DNA of 64,000 bases from Ardenticatenaceae bacterium (GCA_020634455.1 JACKBQ010000001.1:1054001-1118000); one strand, 5' to 3'. Positions 24,575 to 34,971 are shown, counted from the first letter of the stretch. Made by a program: numbers and translations. The notes: generated by a model from the letters alone, not told the origin.

Positions 24575-27466
24575 TTTTAACTCCGTCAACAATTGCTGCA
24601 CATTTGCTGCTTCCTGTACATTGCCAACTTGCTGAAAAATATCCGAGGCACATTGGGCAAACGTTTCAGCGTCCGCCAACCAACCCGCTTCTCCCGCATT
24701 CCATGCCAAATTATGATTAAGTCGCGCTTCACGCTCCAAATCCCCAGACGCCTTGGCCAGCGCCAGCGCCATTACTAAATATTCCTTAGCGCCTAAAAAA
24801 TCACCGCGCTCAGTGGCCAACAGGCTTAAATTATTCAAAGATGAGGCCTGAGCCTGACGATCTTCATTCGCGCGGCTAATTTGTAAAGCCAGCGCCAACG
24901 ATGTTTGGGCGCGTTCCGCCTGCCCCAATTTTTTGGCAACCAGTCCAATGCTGTTGTGAGTAAGCCCCAGCAGGCGCAAATTGCCGCTTTTTTGCCAAAT
25001 TGCTAAGGCTTCTTCTAAATAATGCAACGCTTGCTCAAGTAAGCCACGCAAATCGTGTACGATGCCTAGATGAAAATTGGCTATGCCTGGTAGCAAAGGC
25101 TCTGTCAATGATTGGGCCATCACAAACGCTGCTTGAAGCTTTTCTTCGCTTTTTGCCAAATTACCCTGCCGCCAAAACGCCTCGCCCCAGGTGATGTGAA
25201 GACGGGTCATCAGCCAACCATCGCGAGTCAGCGGCAAGGCGTGCTGAACCAGTTCCAGCGCCTCGGGATAGTTGGAGAGGCGCACTTGCATGGCCGCCTG
25301 CTGGGTGAGCAGTTGGGCCAACGTCTCTAGCTGGTCGGCAAGCACAAAATCTGCAGCATGGGCAAACAGGCGCAGCCCGTCGCGGTAAAAGCCGCGAATC
25401 TGGCAAAAGTCAGAGAGTGGAACGAGAGCGGCTAAAATGTGGGGGAAATCTTGGTGGGTTACGGCCGTTTCCCATGCCCCCTTCACATTTTCCCACGCCC
25501 GCGCAATTCGCTGCACCGCCAGATGCGGCATCTCGCCATTCAGCGCCCCACCCAAATCGGCCACCGCCTGCAAATAGTAGCGACTGTGCCGAATGCGCGC
25601 CTCGTTACCGGGGAATTCGGCCAGCTTTTCGGCGGCAAACTGGCGCAGCAGGGCGTGCAGCGCAAACCGATCCCCTTGCGTTTGCAGCAGCGATTTTTCC
25701 ACCAATGTTTGCAGCTCAAACAGCGTCGCCTGGGTCACCGCCTGGGCCGATTGCTGGCTAAACGGCCCCAAAAAGACCGAGAGGCTGGCCAACTGCGCCT
25801 GCTCTGCATGGGTGAGCAGCGCCCAAGAGCTGTCGAACACAGCCCGCATGGAGCGATGGCGCGGCGGAATGTCCCGCCGTCGCGTGGCCAGCGCATCTAT
25901 GGAAGTTTGCAGCGCAGCGATGATTTGGCTGAGCGTTTGGTGGCGTAGGGCGGCGGCAGCCAGCTCCAAAGCCAGCGGCAAGCCAGCCACCAGGTGGCAC
26001 AGGGTTACGACCTCGTTTACATTTTCGGGGGTGAGTTGGAAACGGCCGTTCGCCCGCGCGGCCCGGTCTGCAAAAAGCTGCACGGCGGGGTAGCTGGTGG
26101 GGTCTTGGGGAACGGCCGTTGTTTGCAAAAACGGGTCGGCGATGGGGGGCAGCGGCAGACGTTCCAGCGGCAGCGCCCACTCCGCCTGGAAGTTCAGCGG
26201 CTCCCGCGAGGTGCAGATCACGCAAACGTTGGACGCCTGCTGGAGCAAATCGAGAACCAGACCAGCCCCAGCCAGCAGCGGTTCAAAATTGTCCAGAACC
26301 AGCAAAAGCTGTCGCTCTCGCAAAAAGCCCAAAAGCTGCGTTTTGGCCGATTGCTGCCCTGTCAGTGGCTGATCGAGGGTTTGCAGAACGGCCGTTGCCA
26401 CAACCTCCGGGAGGTTCTGCCCACCAACCTCCCGGAGGTTTGGCTGAGATGAGAGTTCATTACCAAAACCTCCGGGAGGTTCTGGAAGTTCCGCAGGTTC
26501 CAGCCCTGCCAACGGCACAAACCAGACGCCATCGGCGAACTGGTCGCGCAACTGCCAGGCCACCTCCAGCGCCAGCCGGGATTTGCCAATGCCGCCCTCG
26601 CCCACCAGCGTCACCAGCCGGTATGCCCGGTCGGTGATGCGCGTGCGCACGGCGGCCAAATCGTCTGCGCGGCCAAAGTAGGGGGTGACGGGGGCGATGA
26701 GGTTGTGCTGCGGCTGGGTTTGCAGGGTGAGGGGCTCTCCGGCGGCGATTTTTTGGGCGAGAACGGCCGTTTCCGCCTCCGGTTCCGCCGCCAATTCCTC
26801 CCACAAAATTGCCTGGCACCGCTCAAACTGGGCCAGCGCCGCCTGCCGGTCGCCGCCCAGAACGTGGGCCTTCATGAGCTGGCGATGGGCCAGTTCTCGC
26901 CACGGCTCCAGGGCCAACTGCCGCTGGGCCAGTGCTTTGGCCTCGGCCAGATTGCCGCTGCCCAGCAGCCAGTCGGTGCGCTGCTGCAAGGCGTCCAACG
27001 CCAGCCCATGCAGCCGCTCCCGCTCCTGCCGCAGCCAATTCTCAAATTCCAGGCTGTCGCAGGTGAAGCCGGGGAGTAAATCATCTGGGTAAAGGCCAAC
27101 GGCCGTTGCCAAATCCCCCAATTTGAGCGCCTGTAAAAAAGCAGTTGCGTCGCAAACATGGTCGCTGCCGGGGTTAAATTGCACTGTTTGGCGGGTGATG
27201 AGGAGGAACGGCCGTTCCGCATTCTCCCCCCGCTCCAGCAATTTGCGCAGCTGGTACAGCGTTTGCCGAAAGTTGGTCCGCGCCGTACTGTCCGGCTCGT
27301 CGGGCCAAAACAACGCCGCCAGCACATCCCGCGACAGCGCCCGCCCCGGATGCAGCGCCAGATACACCAGCAGCCCCTGCACGTTGGCCGAGCGAAATTT
27401 GGTGATGGGAGCATCCCCCAGAACCACCTGAAATGTGCCTAAAAAGGAGAGTTTTAGCTGCGCCAT
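24560..27466 (-). CDS. SARP-STAND ATPase-TPR regulator
   Basis: 968 residues. A SARP winged helix (about 1-95, MAQLKLSFLGTFQVVLGD) and BTAD domain (about 100-235) are followed by a STAND ATPase (about 262-545, YFGRADDLAAVR, LVTLVGEGGIGKSRLA Walker A, LLLVLDNFEPL Walker B) and TPRs (about 600-965, with a regular GLVAKKLGQAERAQTSLALA pattern). It is paralogous to the regulator at 19329-23144 but lacks the kinase. Residues about 328-354 come from an inserted AACCTCCGGGAGGTT repeat. The ATG at 27466 has a TACAAT box 5 nt upstream and no RBS. The activating ligand is unknown. Confidence 0.9.
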   Translation of the reverse strand: MAQLKLSFLGTFQVVLGDAPITKFRSANVQGLLVYLALHPGRALSRDVLAALFWPDEPDSTARTNFRQTLYQLRKLLERGENAERPFLLITRQTVQFNPGSDHVCDATAFLQALKLGDLATAVGLYPDDLLPGFTCDSLEFENWLRQERERLHGLALDALQQRTDWLLGSGNLAEAKALAQRQLALEPWRELAHRQLMKAHVLGGDRQAALAQFERCQAILWEELAAEPEAETAVLAQKIAAGEPLTLQTQPQHNLIAPVTPYFGRADDLAAVRTRITDRAYRLVTLVGEGGIGKSRLALEVAWQLRDQFADGVWFVPLAGLEPAELPEPPGGFGNELSSQPNLREVGGQNLPEVVATAVLQTLDQPLTGQQSAKTQLLGFLRERQLLLVLDNFEPLLAGAGLVLDLLQQASNVCVICTSREPLNFQAEWALPLERLPLPPIADPFLQTTAVPQDPTSYPAVQLFADRAARANGRFQLTPENVNEVVTLCHLVAGLPLALELAAAALRHQTLSQIIAALQTSIDALATRRRDIPPRHRSMRAVFDSSWALLTHAEQAQLASLSVFLGPFSQQSAQAVTQATLFELQTLVEKSLLQTQGDRFALHALLRQFAAEKLAEFPGNEARIRHSRYYLQAVADLGGALNGEMPHLAVQRIARAWENVKGAWETAVTHQDFPHILAALVPLSDFCQIRGFYRDGLRLFAHAADFVLADQLETLAQLLTQQAAMQVRLSNYPEALELVQHALPLTRDGWLMTRLHITWGEAFWRQGNLAKSEEKLQAAFVMAQSLTEPLLPGIANFHLGIVHDLRGLLEQALHYLEEALAIWQKSGNLRLLGLTHNSIGLVAKKLGQAERAQTSLALALQISRANEDRQAQASSLNNLSLLATERGDFLGAKEYLVMALALAKASGDLEREARLNHNLAWNAGEAGWLADAETFAQCASDIFQQVGNVQEAANVQQLLTELKQKRV
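26404..26482. repeat. AACCTCCGGGAGGTT repeats inside the SARP-STAND gene
   Basis: Three palindromic copies of CCTCCGGGAGGTT / CCTCCCGGAGGTT within 80 bp. They are translated in frame as PEPPGGFGNELSSQPNLREV next to the STAND ATPase nucleotide site, where related proteins have a direct connection. Confidence 0.75.
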
Positions 27467-27471
27467 GCCAG

Positions 27472-27477
27472 ATTGTA
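27472..27477 (-). promoter_or_regulatory. -10 box TACAAT for leaderless SARP-STAND gene
   Basis: Minus-strand TACAAT ends 5 nt before the ATG at 27466. There is no RBS. SARP-type heptamers on the opposite strand begin 30 bp further upstream. Confidence 0.5.
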
Positions 27478-27506
27478 AACTGCGCCTGCCCATCGCGCGA
27501 AAACTG

Positions 27507-27538
27507 TTCACGACTTGCTGACGGCCGTTCGTTATCCT
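27507..27538 (+). promoter_or_regulatory. SARP-type promoter with heptamer direct repeat
   Basis: TTCACGA (27507-27513), 4 nt, CTGACGG (27518-27524), 8 nt, TATCCT (27533-27538). The core is nearly identical to the site at 16264. It lies between the divergent SARP-STAND gene and a very short ORF at 27580. Confidence 0.65.
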
Positions 27539-27579
27539 GCCTACATCTTATCCACCACCTGTTCCAAAAGGAGAACGAC

Positions 27580-27612
27580 ATGAACAAGATGCCCATGCCC
27601 ATGCCCGCGTAA
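27580..27612 (+). CDS. Ten-residue leader-like ORF (MNKMPMPMPA)
   Basis: A strong RBS (AAAAGGAG) lies 6 nt before the ATG, but the frame stops after ten codons with a Met-Pro repeat. A hairpin (27617-27646, GGTGGC/GCCACC with a T6 loop) follows, then the gene at 27677. It may be a leader peptide or the start of a decayed gene; the upstream SARP-type promoter supports expression. Confidence 0.35.
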   Translation: MNKMPMPMPA

Positions 27613-27676
27613 TCGGCAAAGGTGGCGGTCACTTTTTTGTGGCTGCCACCCTGCGCACGAAAGAAAAGAGGAAAAG

Positions 27677-27979
27677 ATGAGCTACTACCGCACTGTTACC
27701 GTGTACCACCTGCCAGAAAGAAGGGTTGAAGGCATTGAAAAATTAAAATTGCTGTGCCAAATCCTCAAAAATTACGGAGCCAACACCGAAATCCTAACCA
27801 ATTTTGCCGGGGACAGCTTTCGCATTCATGTGGTTTCCCATTTTGAAACGCTGACCCAGTTTGAAGCGCTTAACAAGTGGGCGGCACGCGATGCCGCTTA
27901 TCAAGCGTGGCTGCAATCTGTGCAGGATTTGTTCGACTGGAATCGCACGGAAACCAATTTGTACACAGTTTTGGCTTAG
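27677..27979 (+). CDS. Small protein, NIPSNAP/dimeric alpha-beta-barrel-like
   Basis: 100 residues. YYRTVTVYHLPERRVEGIEKL at the start and a final FDWNRTETNLYTVLA strand fit a ferredoxin-like alpha-beta fold of the NIPSNAP or dimeric alpha-beta-barrel type, but no catalytic motif is seen and the assignment is by pattern only. It has a purine-rich RBS (AGAGGAAAAG) directly before the ATG. It probably shares the SARP-type promoter at 27507. Confidence 0.6.
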   Translation: MSYYRTVTVYHLPERRVEGIEKLKLLCQILKNYGANTEILTNFAGDSFRIHVVSHFETLTQFEALNKWAARDAAYQAWLQSVQDLFDWNRTETNLYTVLA

Positions 27980-27993
27980 AACCTGTCCGAATA

Positions 27994-28072
27994 TGGGCCA
28001 CAGAGTTCACAGAGAAGTTAGAGGCGAAGGGTCATTTCTCAAGTTCCTCATTTTCCTCTGCGGCTTTTTTGG
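27994..28072. repeat. CCACAGAG-type repeat
   Basis: GGGCCACAGAGTTCACAGAG and a diverged right arm, TTTTCCTCTGCGGC, with a T-run. It is a degenerate member of the family at 41283 and 46071. The remaining bases to 28228 hold no gene. Confidence 0.55.
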
Positions 28073-28228
28073 ATAGATTCTTCAACTGGCACGAATTCCA
28101 TTCACCTATTTGGACATTTTTGTTACTTTTAGGCAACCTCGTTTTGTTAAACTGCCCAAACGGATGAGAAGCCGTGTGTTTTCGGCAACTCCATTTTAGG
28201 AAGAAGCGCAGCAGAACGAGGGAAATTT

Positions 28229-29768
<1,540 letters not shown>

Positions 29769-29770
<2 letters not shown>

Positions 29771-29872
29771 AAAGGTTATCGGTAAACAGTAATTGGTAAT
29801 TGGCGGGTCACTGATTACGGATAACCGACCACCGATTACGAATAACGGATTACCGATTACGGAACACGGAAA
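29769..29872. repeat. GATTACGGATTACCG-type intergenic repeat
   Basis: Units ggttatCGGTAAaCAGTAATTGGTAATtgg face GATTACGGATAACCGACCACCGATTACG, forming an imperfect hairpin that fills the whole ligase-hydrolase gap and ends one base before the ATG region. Relatives are at 34877 and 36536. Confidence 0.75.
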
Positions 29873-29873
29873 A

Positions 29874-30719
29874 ATGGACAAATTCACCCAAACCAACGGC
29901 ATCAACCTGCACTACTTGGATCACCCTGGGGATGAGCCAGTGATCCTCATCATGCACGGGCTGTCCGCCAACGCCCACTTTTTTGATGGTCTGGCTGCCA
30001 GCAGCTTGCCCAACCGCCTGCTGGCAGTAGATCTGCGCGGGCGCGGCCAAAGCGACAAGCCGGAAACTGGCTACGAGATGGCCGAACATGCGGCCGATAT
30101 TTTGGGGCTGATGGACAATCTGGGACTGAAACAGGTGATTCTGGCGGGACACTCCTACGGCGGACTGCTCACCTGCTACCTGGCCGCTAACTTTCCAGAT
30201 CGGGTCAGCAAATGCGTTGTGATGGATTCTGGCTTTATGCATCCCAGCGTCAAAGAGATCATTAAGCCGTCGCTGGATCGGCTAAAGCAGCGGATTCCAT
30301 CCTGGGAGGCGTACCGGGATGCGGTGAAAAATGCGGCGTACTGGCAGGGGTATTGGGATACGGCCGTTGAAAATTACTACCGCGCCGATGTGCAAACCAA
30401 CAACGACGGCTCTGTCCAGGCACGCTCCACGCCAGAAAATATCGCCGAAGCGGTAGACAAGGGATTGGACGAACCTTGGGCAGAGATTTTTGCTCGTGTG
30501 CAGCAGCCCACCATCATGCTACATGCGCCGGGTGCCTACGGTGCACCTGGTTCGCCACCCGTTGTGCCACCCGAAAAAGCGCAGGAAACCGTAGACGCGC
30601 TGCCCAACTGCCGCTACCGCGCCGTCCCTGGCAACCACATGACTATGCTTTTTGGCGATAACGCCGAAACGTTAGCGCAGGAAATTGTTACCTTTTTACA
30701 AGAGGAGACTGGAGATTAG
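29874..30719 (+). CDS. Alpha/beta hydrolase
   Basis: 281 residues. NLHYLDHPGDEPVILIMHGLS (oxyanion region), LLAVDLRGRGQSDKP, the nucleophile elbow VILAGHSYGG and a C-terminal His in PGNHMTM give the catalytic triad of a hydrolase or esterase. The ATG at 29874 is chosen since the upstream frame is repeat DNA. The last residues EETGD come from the next repeat, whose GAGACTGGAGATTAG also supplies the stop codon. Substrate unknown; the context suggests an ester whose acid is then CoA-activated. Confidence 0.87.
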   Translation: MDKFTQTNGINLHYLDHPGDEPVILIMHGLSANAHFFDGLAASSLPNRLLAVDLRGRGQSDKPETGYEMAEHAADILGLMDNLGLKQVILAGHSYGGLLTCYLAANFPDRVSKCVVMDSGFMHPSVKEIIKPSLDRLKQRIPSWEAYRDAVKNAAYWQGYWDTAVENYYRADVQTNNDGSVQARSTPENIAEAVDKGLDEPWAEIFARVQQPTIMLHAPGAYGAPGSPPVVPPEKAQETVDALPNCRYRAVPGNHMTMLFGDNAETLAQEIVTFLQEETGD

Positions 30720-30771
30720 AGACTAGAGATTGGAGATGCGAAATATTTCAATCTCTAGTCTCAAATCTCCC
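30705..30771. repeat. GGAGATTAGAGA-type inverted repeat
   Basis: GGAGACTGGAGATTAGAGAC units and the complementary CTCTAGTCTCAAATCTCC form a hairpin that overlaps the stop codon of the hydrolase and ends 9 nt before the next ATG. The second copy is at 39374-39442. Confidence 0.8.
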
Positions 30772-30779
30772 TTTAGCCT

Positions 30780-32303
30780 ATGGATGCAAGCAACTTACTC
30801 AGCAAACGTGCCGAACTGACCCCTGACCGCGTGGCTTTACGCGAGGTTACCACGGGTCAGGATTACACCTTCGCCCAGCTGAATGCACGGATAAACAAAG
30901 CCTGCCACTTTTTGCAGCACACGCTCGGTGTGCAAAAGGGTGACGTTGTTTCGCTTTTGGCGCACAACAGCGTGGTTTATGTGGATTTGCTGTACGCGGC
31001 CACCAAAATCGGAGCGATTTTTGCACCGTTAAACTGGCGGCTGGTGGCGAATGAGCTGGCCTACATTGTGCAAAATTGCGGCTCTAAAGTGCTTATTTGC
31101 GGGCCGGAATTTACGGAAACGCTAAAAGAAATGCTACCCAATATTGATGTGGCGCATCTGGTGAGCGTGGAAGGTGCTGAAGTTGCTGGCGCGTTGGTTT
31201 ATGAAGATGAGTTGAAGAAAGCAGATGATGCGGAACCGATACGGCCGTTCTTCCACCCTGATGACACCGCCTGCATTTTGTACACCTCTGGGACGACTGG
31301 GAAGCCAAAGGGGGCGATGATCCCCCACCGCCAGATTGTGTGGAACGCCATCAACACCGTCATTAGCTGGGGACTGACGCAAGACGACATCTCGCCCATT
31401 TTCACGCCAATGTTCCACTCTGGCGGGCTGTTTGTCTTTCTGACGCCGCTGTTTTACGTGGGCGGGCAAATTGTGCTGCAGCGCCAGTTTGATCCGGTGG
31501 GAACTTTGCAGGTGGTAGAAGAAACTGGCTGCACCGTACTGCTGGGCGTGCCCACCATTTTCCAAATGTGGCTCAACACGCCAGCGCTGGCCGATATTGA
31601 TTTTAGCGCTGTGCGCTGGTTCATCAGCGGCGGGGCACCCTGCCCGCTGTCGCTCATTGAGGCGTGGCGGCAGGCAACGGGCAAACCGTTCCGCCAGGGT
31701 TACGGCCTTACCGAAGTGGGCACCAACTGCTTCAGCATGAACGATGACGATCCCGAAAAGAAACCGGGCACGGTGGGCAAGCCGATTTTCCATAGTGAGA
31801 TGAAGTTGGTGGATGAAAACGGCCGTCCCGTCCCCCCAAATCATACCGGCGAACTGGCCATCAAAGGGCCGCATGTTACCAGCGGCTACTGGAAAAACCC
31901 CGAAGCAACGGCCGAGGCGCTGCGCGACGGCTGGTTCTACACGGGCGACATGGCCAAAATGGATGAGGATGGTTACTTCTTCATAGCCGGGCGGTTTAAG
32001 GACATGATCATTAGCGGCGGCGAGAATGTGTACTCAGCCGAGGTGGAGGCAGTGTTTGTGGCGCACGAAGCGGTGGCTGAAGCGGCGCTCATCGGCCAGC
32101 CAGACGAAAAGTGGGGCGAAATTGGGGTGATGGTGGTGGTTTTGGGCAACGGCCGTTCCGTCACCGAAGCCGAACTTATCCAACATTGCCAGGGCAAACT
32201 GGCTCGCTACAAAATTCCCAAGCGCGTCATCTTCACGGACGCCCTGCCTTACTCGCCTTACGGCAAAGTGATCAAAGCGCAGCTAAAGGACTTGCTCAAA
32301 TAG
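30780..32303 (+). CDS. Long-chain/aryl acyl-CoA ligase family protein
   Basis: 507 residues of the AMP-forming ligase family, distinct from the ligase at 28229. Motifs: ACILYTSGTTGKPKGAMIPH (about 161-180), QGYGLTEVGTNCFSM, WFYTGDMAKMDEDGYFFIAGR, and PYSPYGKVIKAQL with the C-terminal catalytic Lys. It activates a fatty or aromatic acid to the CoA ester. There is no RBS in the usual window; the repeat ends CTCCCTTTAGCCT before the ATG, so translation may be coupled or leaderless. Confidence 0.9.
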   Translation: MDASNLLSKRAELTPDRVALREVTTGQDYTFAQLNARINKACHFLQHTLGVQKGDVVSLLAHNSVVYVDLLYAATKIGAIFAPLNWRLVANELAYIVQNCGSKVLICGPEFTETLKEMLPNIDVAHLVSVEGAEVAGALVYEDELKKADDAEPIRPFFHPDDTACILYTSGTTGKPKGAMIPHRQIVWNAINTVISWGLTQDDISPIFTPMFHSGGLFVFLTPLFYVGGQIVLQRQFDPVGTLQVVEETGCTVLLGVPTIFQMWLNTPALADIDFSAVRWFISGGAPCPLSLIEAWRQATGKPFRQGYGLTEVGTNCFSMNDDDPEKKPGTVGKPIFHSEMKLVDENGRPVPPNHTGELAIKGPHVTSGYWKNPEATAEALRDGWFYTGDMAKMDEDGYFFIAGRFKDMIISGGENVYSAEVEAVFVAHEAVAEAALIGQPDEKWGEIGVMVVVLGNGRSVTEAELIQHCQGKLARYKIPKRVIFTDALPYSPYGKVIKAQLKDLLK

Positions 32304-32306
32304 CAG

Positions 32307-32381
32307 AACACTGATTAACGCTGGTTCACACAGATTGAGACGTCAAATCAGTGAAAATCTGTGTTTATCAGTGTCCCATTC
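32307..32381. repeat. CACTGATTAACG/CAGATT-type inverted repeat
   Basis: ACACTGATTAACGCTGGTTCACACAGATT faces AATCAGTGAAAATCTGTGTTTATCAGTGT; the 5' and 3' ends pair. It fills the gap before the next hydrolase and ends beside its RBS (AAAGGA). Confidence 0.65.
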
Positions 32382-32392
32382 AAAGGAAAACG

Positions 32393-33202
32393 ATGGCAAC
32401 AATAACTGCAAATGGCATCGCGATTTCGTACGATTTAGAAGGCAGCGGGCCGCCGCTGGTGCTGGTGGCCGGGCTGGGCTACAGCCGCTGGATGTGGCAC
32501 AAAATGATTCCTGCGCTGGCTGAAAATTTCACAGTTCTTAGCTACGACAATCGCGGCGCGGGCGAAACCGACAAGCCTGCCGGGCCGTACAACGCTCAAC
32601 TGCTGGCCGAAGATTTGTCTTGTTTGTTAGCGGCGCTGGGGTGGAAGGAAACGGCCGTTTTCGGGCATTCCATGGGCGGTTTTATCGCGCAAGCCTTCAC
32701 CCTCGCCTATCCAGAAAAGGTTAGCAAATTGATTTTGTCCGCTACCAACTTTGGCGGGCCGCGCCATGTACCCGTCACGCAAGAAGCGTTAGCCGTGCTC
32801 ATGGACACCAGCAGCGATCCGCTGACGCGCCTGCGCAACGGCATTCTCATTAGCTGCGCCGAGGGGTTTGGCGAACGCCACCCAGAAATCGTGGAAGAGT
32901 GGCTCAATTACCGCGCTACACATCCCATTGACCCGGCTGGCTACCAGGCACAGATGGGCATCGGGCTGTCACTCATGTCCGAGGAAGCCTGTTTTGAACA
33001 CAAGCTGCCCGCCATCACAACGCCCACCCTCCTTTTGTCTGGTGCGGAGGACAAGGTGGTGCCGCCTGCCAATGTGGATTTACTAAAAGCAGCAATACCT
33101 GGGGCAGAAACGGCCGTTATCCCTCAGGCTGGTCACTTTTTTCCGTTTGAACAACCAGAAACGGCCGTCAACATCGTCACCAAATTTTTACAGAAGAAAT
33201 AG
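32393..33202 (+). CDS. Alpha/beta hydrolase
   Basis: 269 residues. PPLVLVAGLGYSRWMW, NFTVLSYDNRGAGETDKP, the nucleophile elbow AVFGHSMGGF, LLSGAEDKVVPPANVD (acid) and AGHFFPFEQP (His) make a full catalytic set. It is related to 3-oxoadipate enol-lactonase and esterase-type hydrolases. The RBS AAAGGA is 7 nt before the ATG. Two octamer copies (33108, 33160) encode the ETAV residues repeated near the end. Confidence 0.87.
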   Translation: MATITANGIAISYDLEGSGPPLVLVAGLGYSRWMWHKMIPALAENFTVLSYDNRGAGETDKPAGPYNAQLLAEDLSCLLAALGWKETAVFGHSMGGFIAQAFTLAYPEKVSKLILSATNFGGPRHVPVTQEALAVLMDTSSDPLTRLRNGILISCAEGFGERHPEIVEEWLNYRATHPIDPAGYQAQMGIGLSLMSEEACFEHKLPAITTPTLLLSGAEDKVVPPANVDLLKAAIPGAETAVIPQAGHFFPFEQPETAVNIVTKFLQKK

Positions 33203-33262
33203 CGATTGGCGGCTAGTGGCTGGTTGTAAGAACAAACCGCCAGCCACTAGCCACCAATAACT
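33203..33262. repeat. GGCTAGTGGCTGGTTG-type inverted repeat
   Basis: TTGGCGGCTAGTGGCTGG faces CCAGCCACTAGCCACCAA around GTTGTAAGAACAAACCGC. Relatives lie at 55560, 57403 and 62268. Confidence 0.8.
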
Positions 33263-33364
33263 TTTAACTTAAGGAGCAATGTATGGCATGATTTCAAACC
33301 AAATCGTTTACCCGGCACACCTGTGCTTTTTACCATTTGTAATTTCTTTTGGAGGAAAAAACCT

Positions 33365-34879
33365 ATGAAACGTCGAACAACTTTACTTACCCTTTTGGTA
33401 TTGCTACTTGGCCTCTCTTTTGTACTGGCCGCTTGCGATGCCGCCACCCAAGAAGCTGTCAATGATGCCGCCGAGCAGGTGCAAGATGCTGCCGAAGAGC
33501 TGGCTCCCACCGTGGAAGCGGCCGTTGAAGAAATTGCCCCCACGGTAGAAGCTGTTGTAGAAGAAGTTGCCCCTACAGTAGAAGCGGCCGTTGAAGAAAT
33601 CACCGAAGAACCAACAGCTGAACCGGTAGAAGAACCCACCGAAGAAGCTCCCGCGGAAGAAGCCATGGCAGAATTGGCTTGCGACGAGCCAATCAAAGTC
33701 GGTCTCATCACCGATGTCACCGGCGCGCTGGCCATCTATGGGGCACACGTGCTGCGTGGTTTCCCGTTGGGTATGGAATATGCCACTGGCACAGCTGGCA
33801 CCGAAGGTGACGGCTACACATCCTACATGCTAGACGGCTGCGAAATTCAAGTTTACCTGCGCGATGACCAGAGCAACCCAGAAAACACCGCTACCGTTGG
33901 CCGTGAACTCATCGAGGTTGAAGGCGTAGATATTCTGGTCGGTACAGTAAGCTCTGGCGCGACGGCAACCTTGCAAGAACTTGCGCGTGAAAACGAAGTC
34001 GTTCACATTGCTGCCCCAGCTGCCGCCAATGACCTGACTGGCGCAACTTTCAACGAATACTCCTTCCGCACCAGCCGTAACAACTACCAAGACGCCGTAA
34101 ACATGTGTGAATACCTGGCTAGCCAGTACAGCAATCTGGTTCAAATTGCCCCAGATTACTCCTTTGGCACCGGTAGCGCCGCTGCTTTCCGCGATTCCTG
34201 TACGCTGAACGGCGCCACCTTCGTCGCTGACGACATTTTTGCCCCAGCCGACACCACCGACTTCACCCCCTACATGGATCAGGTCTTCGAGGCCATTGAT
34301 AACGGCGCTGAGGCATTCATTGTTACCTGGGCTGGTGGTGGATTTGTGCCGCTGCTGCAAGCAGCCACAGATACTGGTGTTCTGGATGAAATCCCAATGG
34401 CGGCTGGCTTTGTAGACAACATCGTCATGCCCGCATTCTTCGCCAATGCTATTGGCTCCACCAGCGGTATCCTGTACCACTACACCTTCCCGGACAACGA
34501 AATCAACGCCTGGCTGGTAGAACAAACCCAGGCACAGTTTGGCACATTCCCGGATCTGTTCGATGCCGACGCGATGAACGCAGCCATCATGGTTGTGAAC
34601 GCCATCAAGGCAACGGGCGGCGATACCAGCGCCGCAGCACTCATTGACGCAATGGAAGGCATGGAGTTTGAAGGGCCAAAGGGCACCATCTACATCCGTC
34701 CAGAAGATCATGTGGCCATCCAGGATATGTACATCGCCACGCTGCTGAATGTGGACGATGCTGAGTTCAAATATTTTGAACTGGTAGAAACCAACCGGCC
34801 AGATGTTCCCTGTCTGTTGCCAGAAGAGTTGGTAGACCGCTGTGGCGATTTGCCAGTAGGCAGCCTAAGCGGACAGTAA
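33365..34879 (+). CDS. Liv-type ABC transporter substrate-binding lipoprotein
   Basis: 504 residues. The signal peptide ends in the lipobox LAAC (about residue 22). A low-complexity spacer (about 25-100) of tandem PTVEAAVEE/IAPTVEAVVEE units sits between anchor and ligand-binding domain. The domain (type I periplasmic fold, KVGLITDVTGALAIYG onward) matches LivK relatives that bind branched-chain amino acids, amides or aromatic acids. The RBS GGAGG is 7 nt before the ATG at 33365. The neighbouring ligases suggest an acid or ester-derived ligand (inference). Confidence 0.9.
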   Translation: MKRRTTLLTLLVLLLGLSFVLAACDAATQEAVNDAAEQVQDAAEELAPTVEAAVEEIAPTVEAVVEEVAPTVEAAVEEITEEPTAEPVEEPTEEAPAEEAMAELACDEPIKVGLITDVTGALAIYGAHVLRGFPLGMEYATGTAGTEGDGYTSYMLDGCEIQVYLRDDQSNPENTATVGRELIEVEGVDILVGTVSSGATATLQELARENEVVHIAAPAAANDLTGATFNEYSFRTSRNNYQDAVNMCEYLASQYSNLVQIAPDYSFGTGSAAAFRDSCTLNGATFVADDIFAPADTTDFTPYMDQVFEAIDNGAEAFIVTWAGGGFVPLLQAATDTGVLDEIPMAAGFVDNIVMPAFFANAIGSTSGILYHYTFPDNEINAWLVEQTQAQFGTFPDLFDADAMNAAIMVVNAIKATGGDTSAAALIDAMEGMEFEGPKGTIYIRPEDHVAIQDMYIATLLNVDDAEFKYFELVETNRPDVPCLLPEELVDRCGDLPVGSLSGQ

Positions 34880-34966
34880 TCAGTAAACGGTAATCCGTAA
34901 TCGGTGAACGGTAATCGGTATGACAACTGATTACCGTTTACCGAACACCGATTACGGAACACGGAG
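34877..34966. repeat. GGTAATCCGTAATCGGTGAACGG-type repeat
   Basis: Begins in the stop codon of the binding-protein gene (cagTAAtcagtaaacgg) and faces CTGATTACCGTTTACCGAACACCG. It ends at CGGAG, which may serve as the RBS of livG. Confidence 0.75.
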
Positions 34967-34971
34967 TGGCT

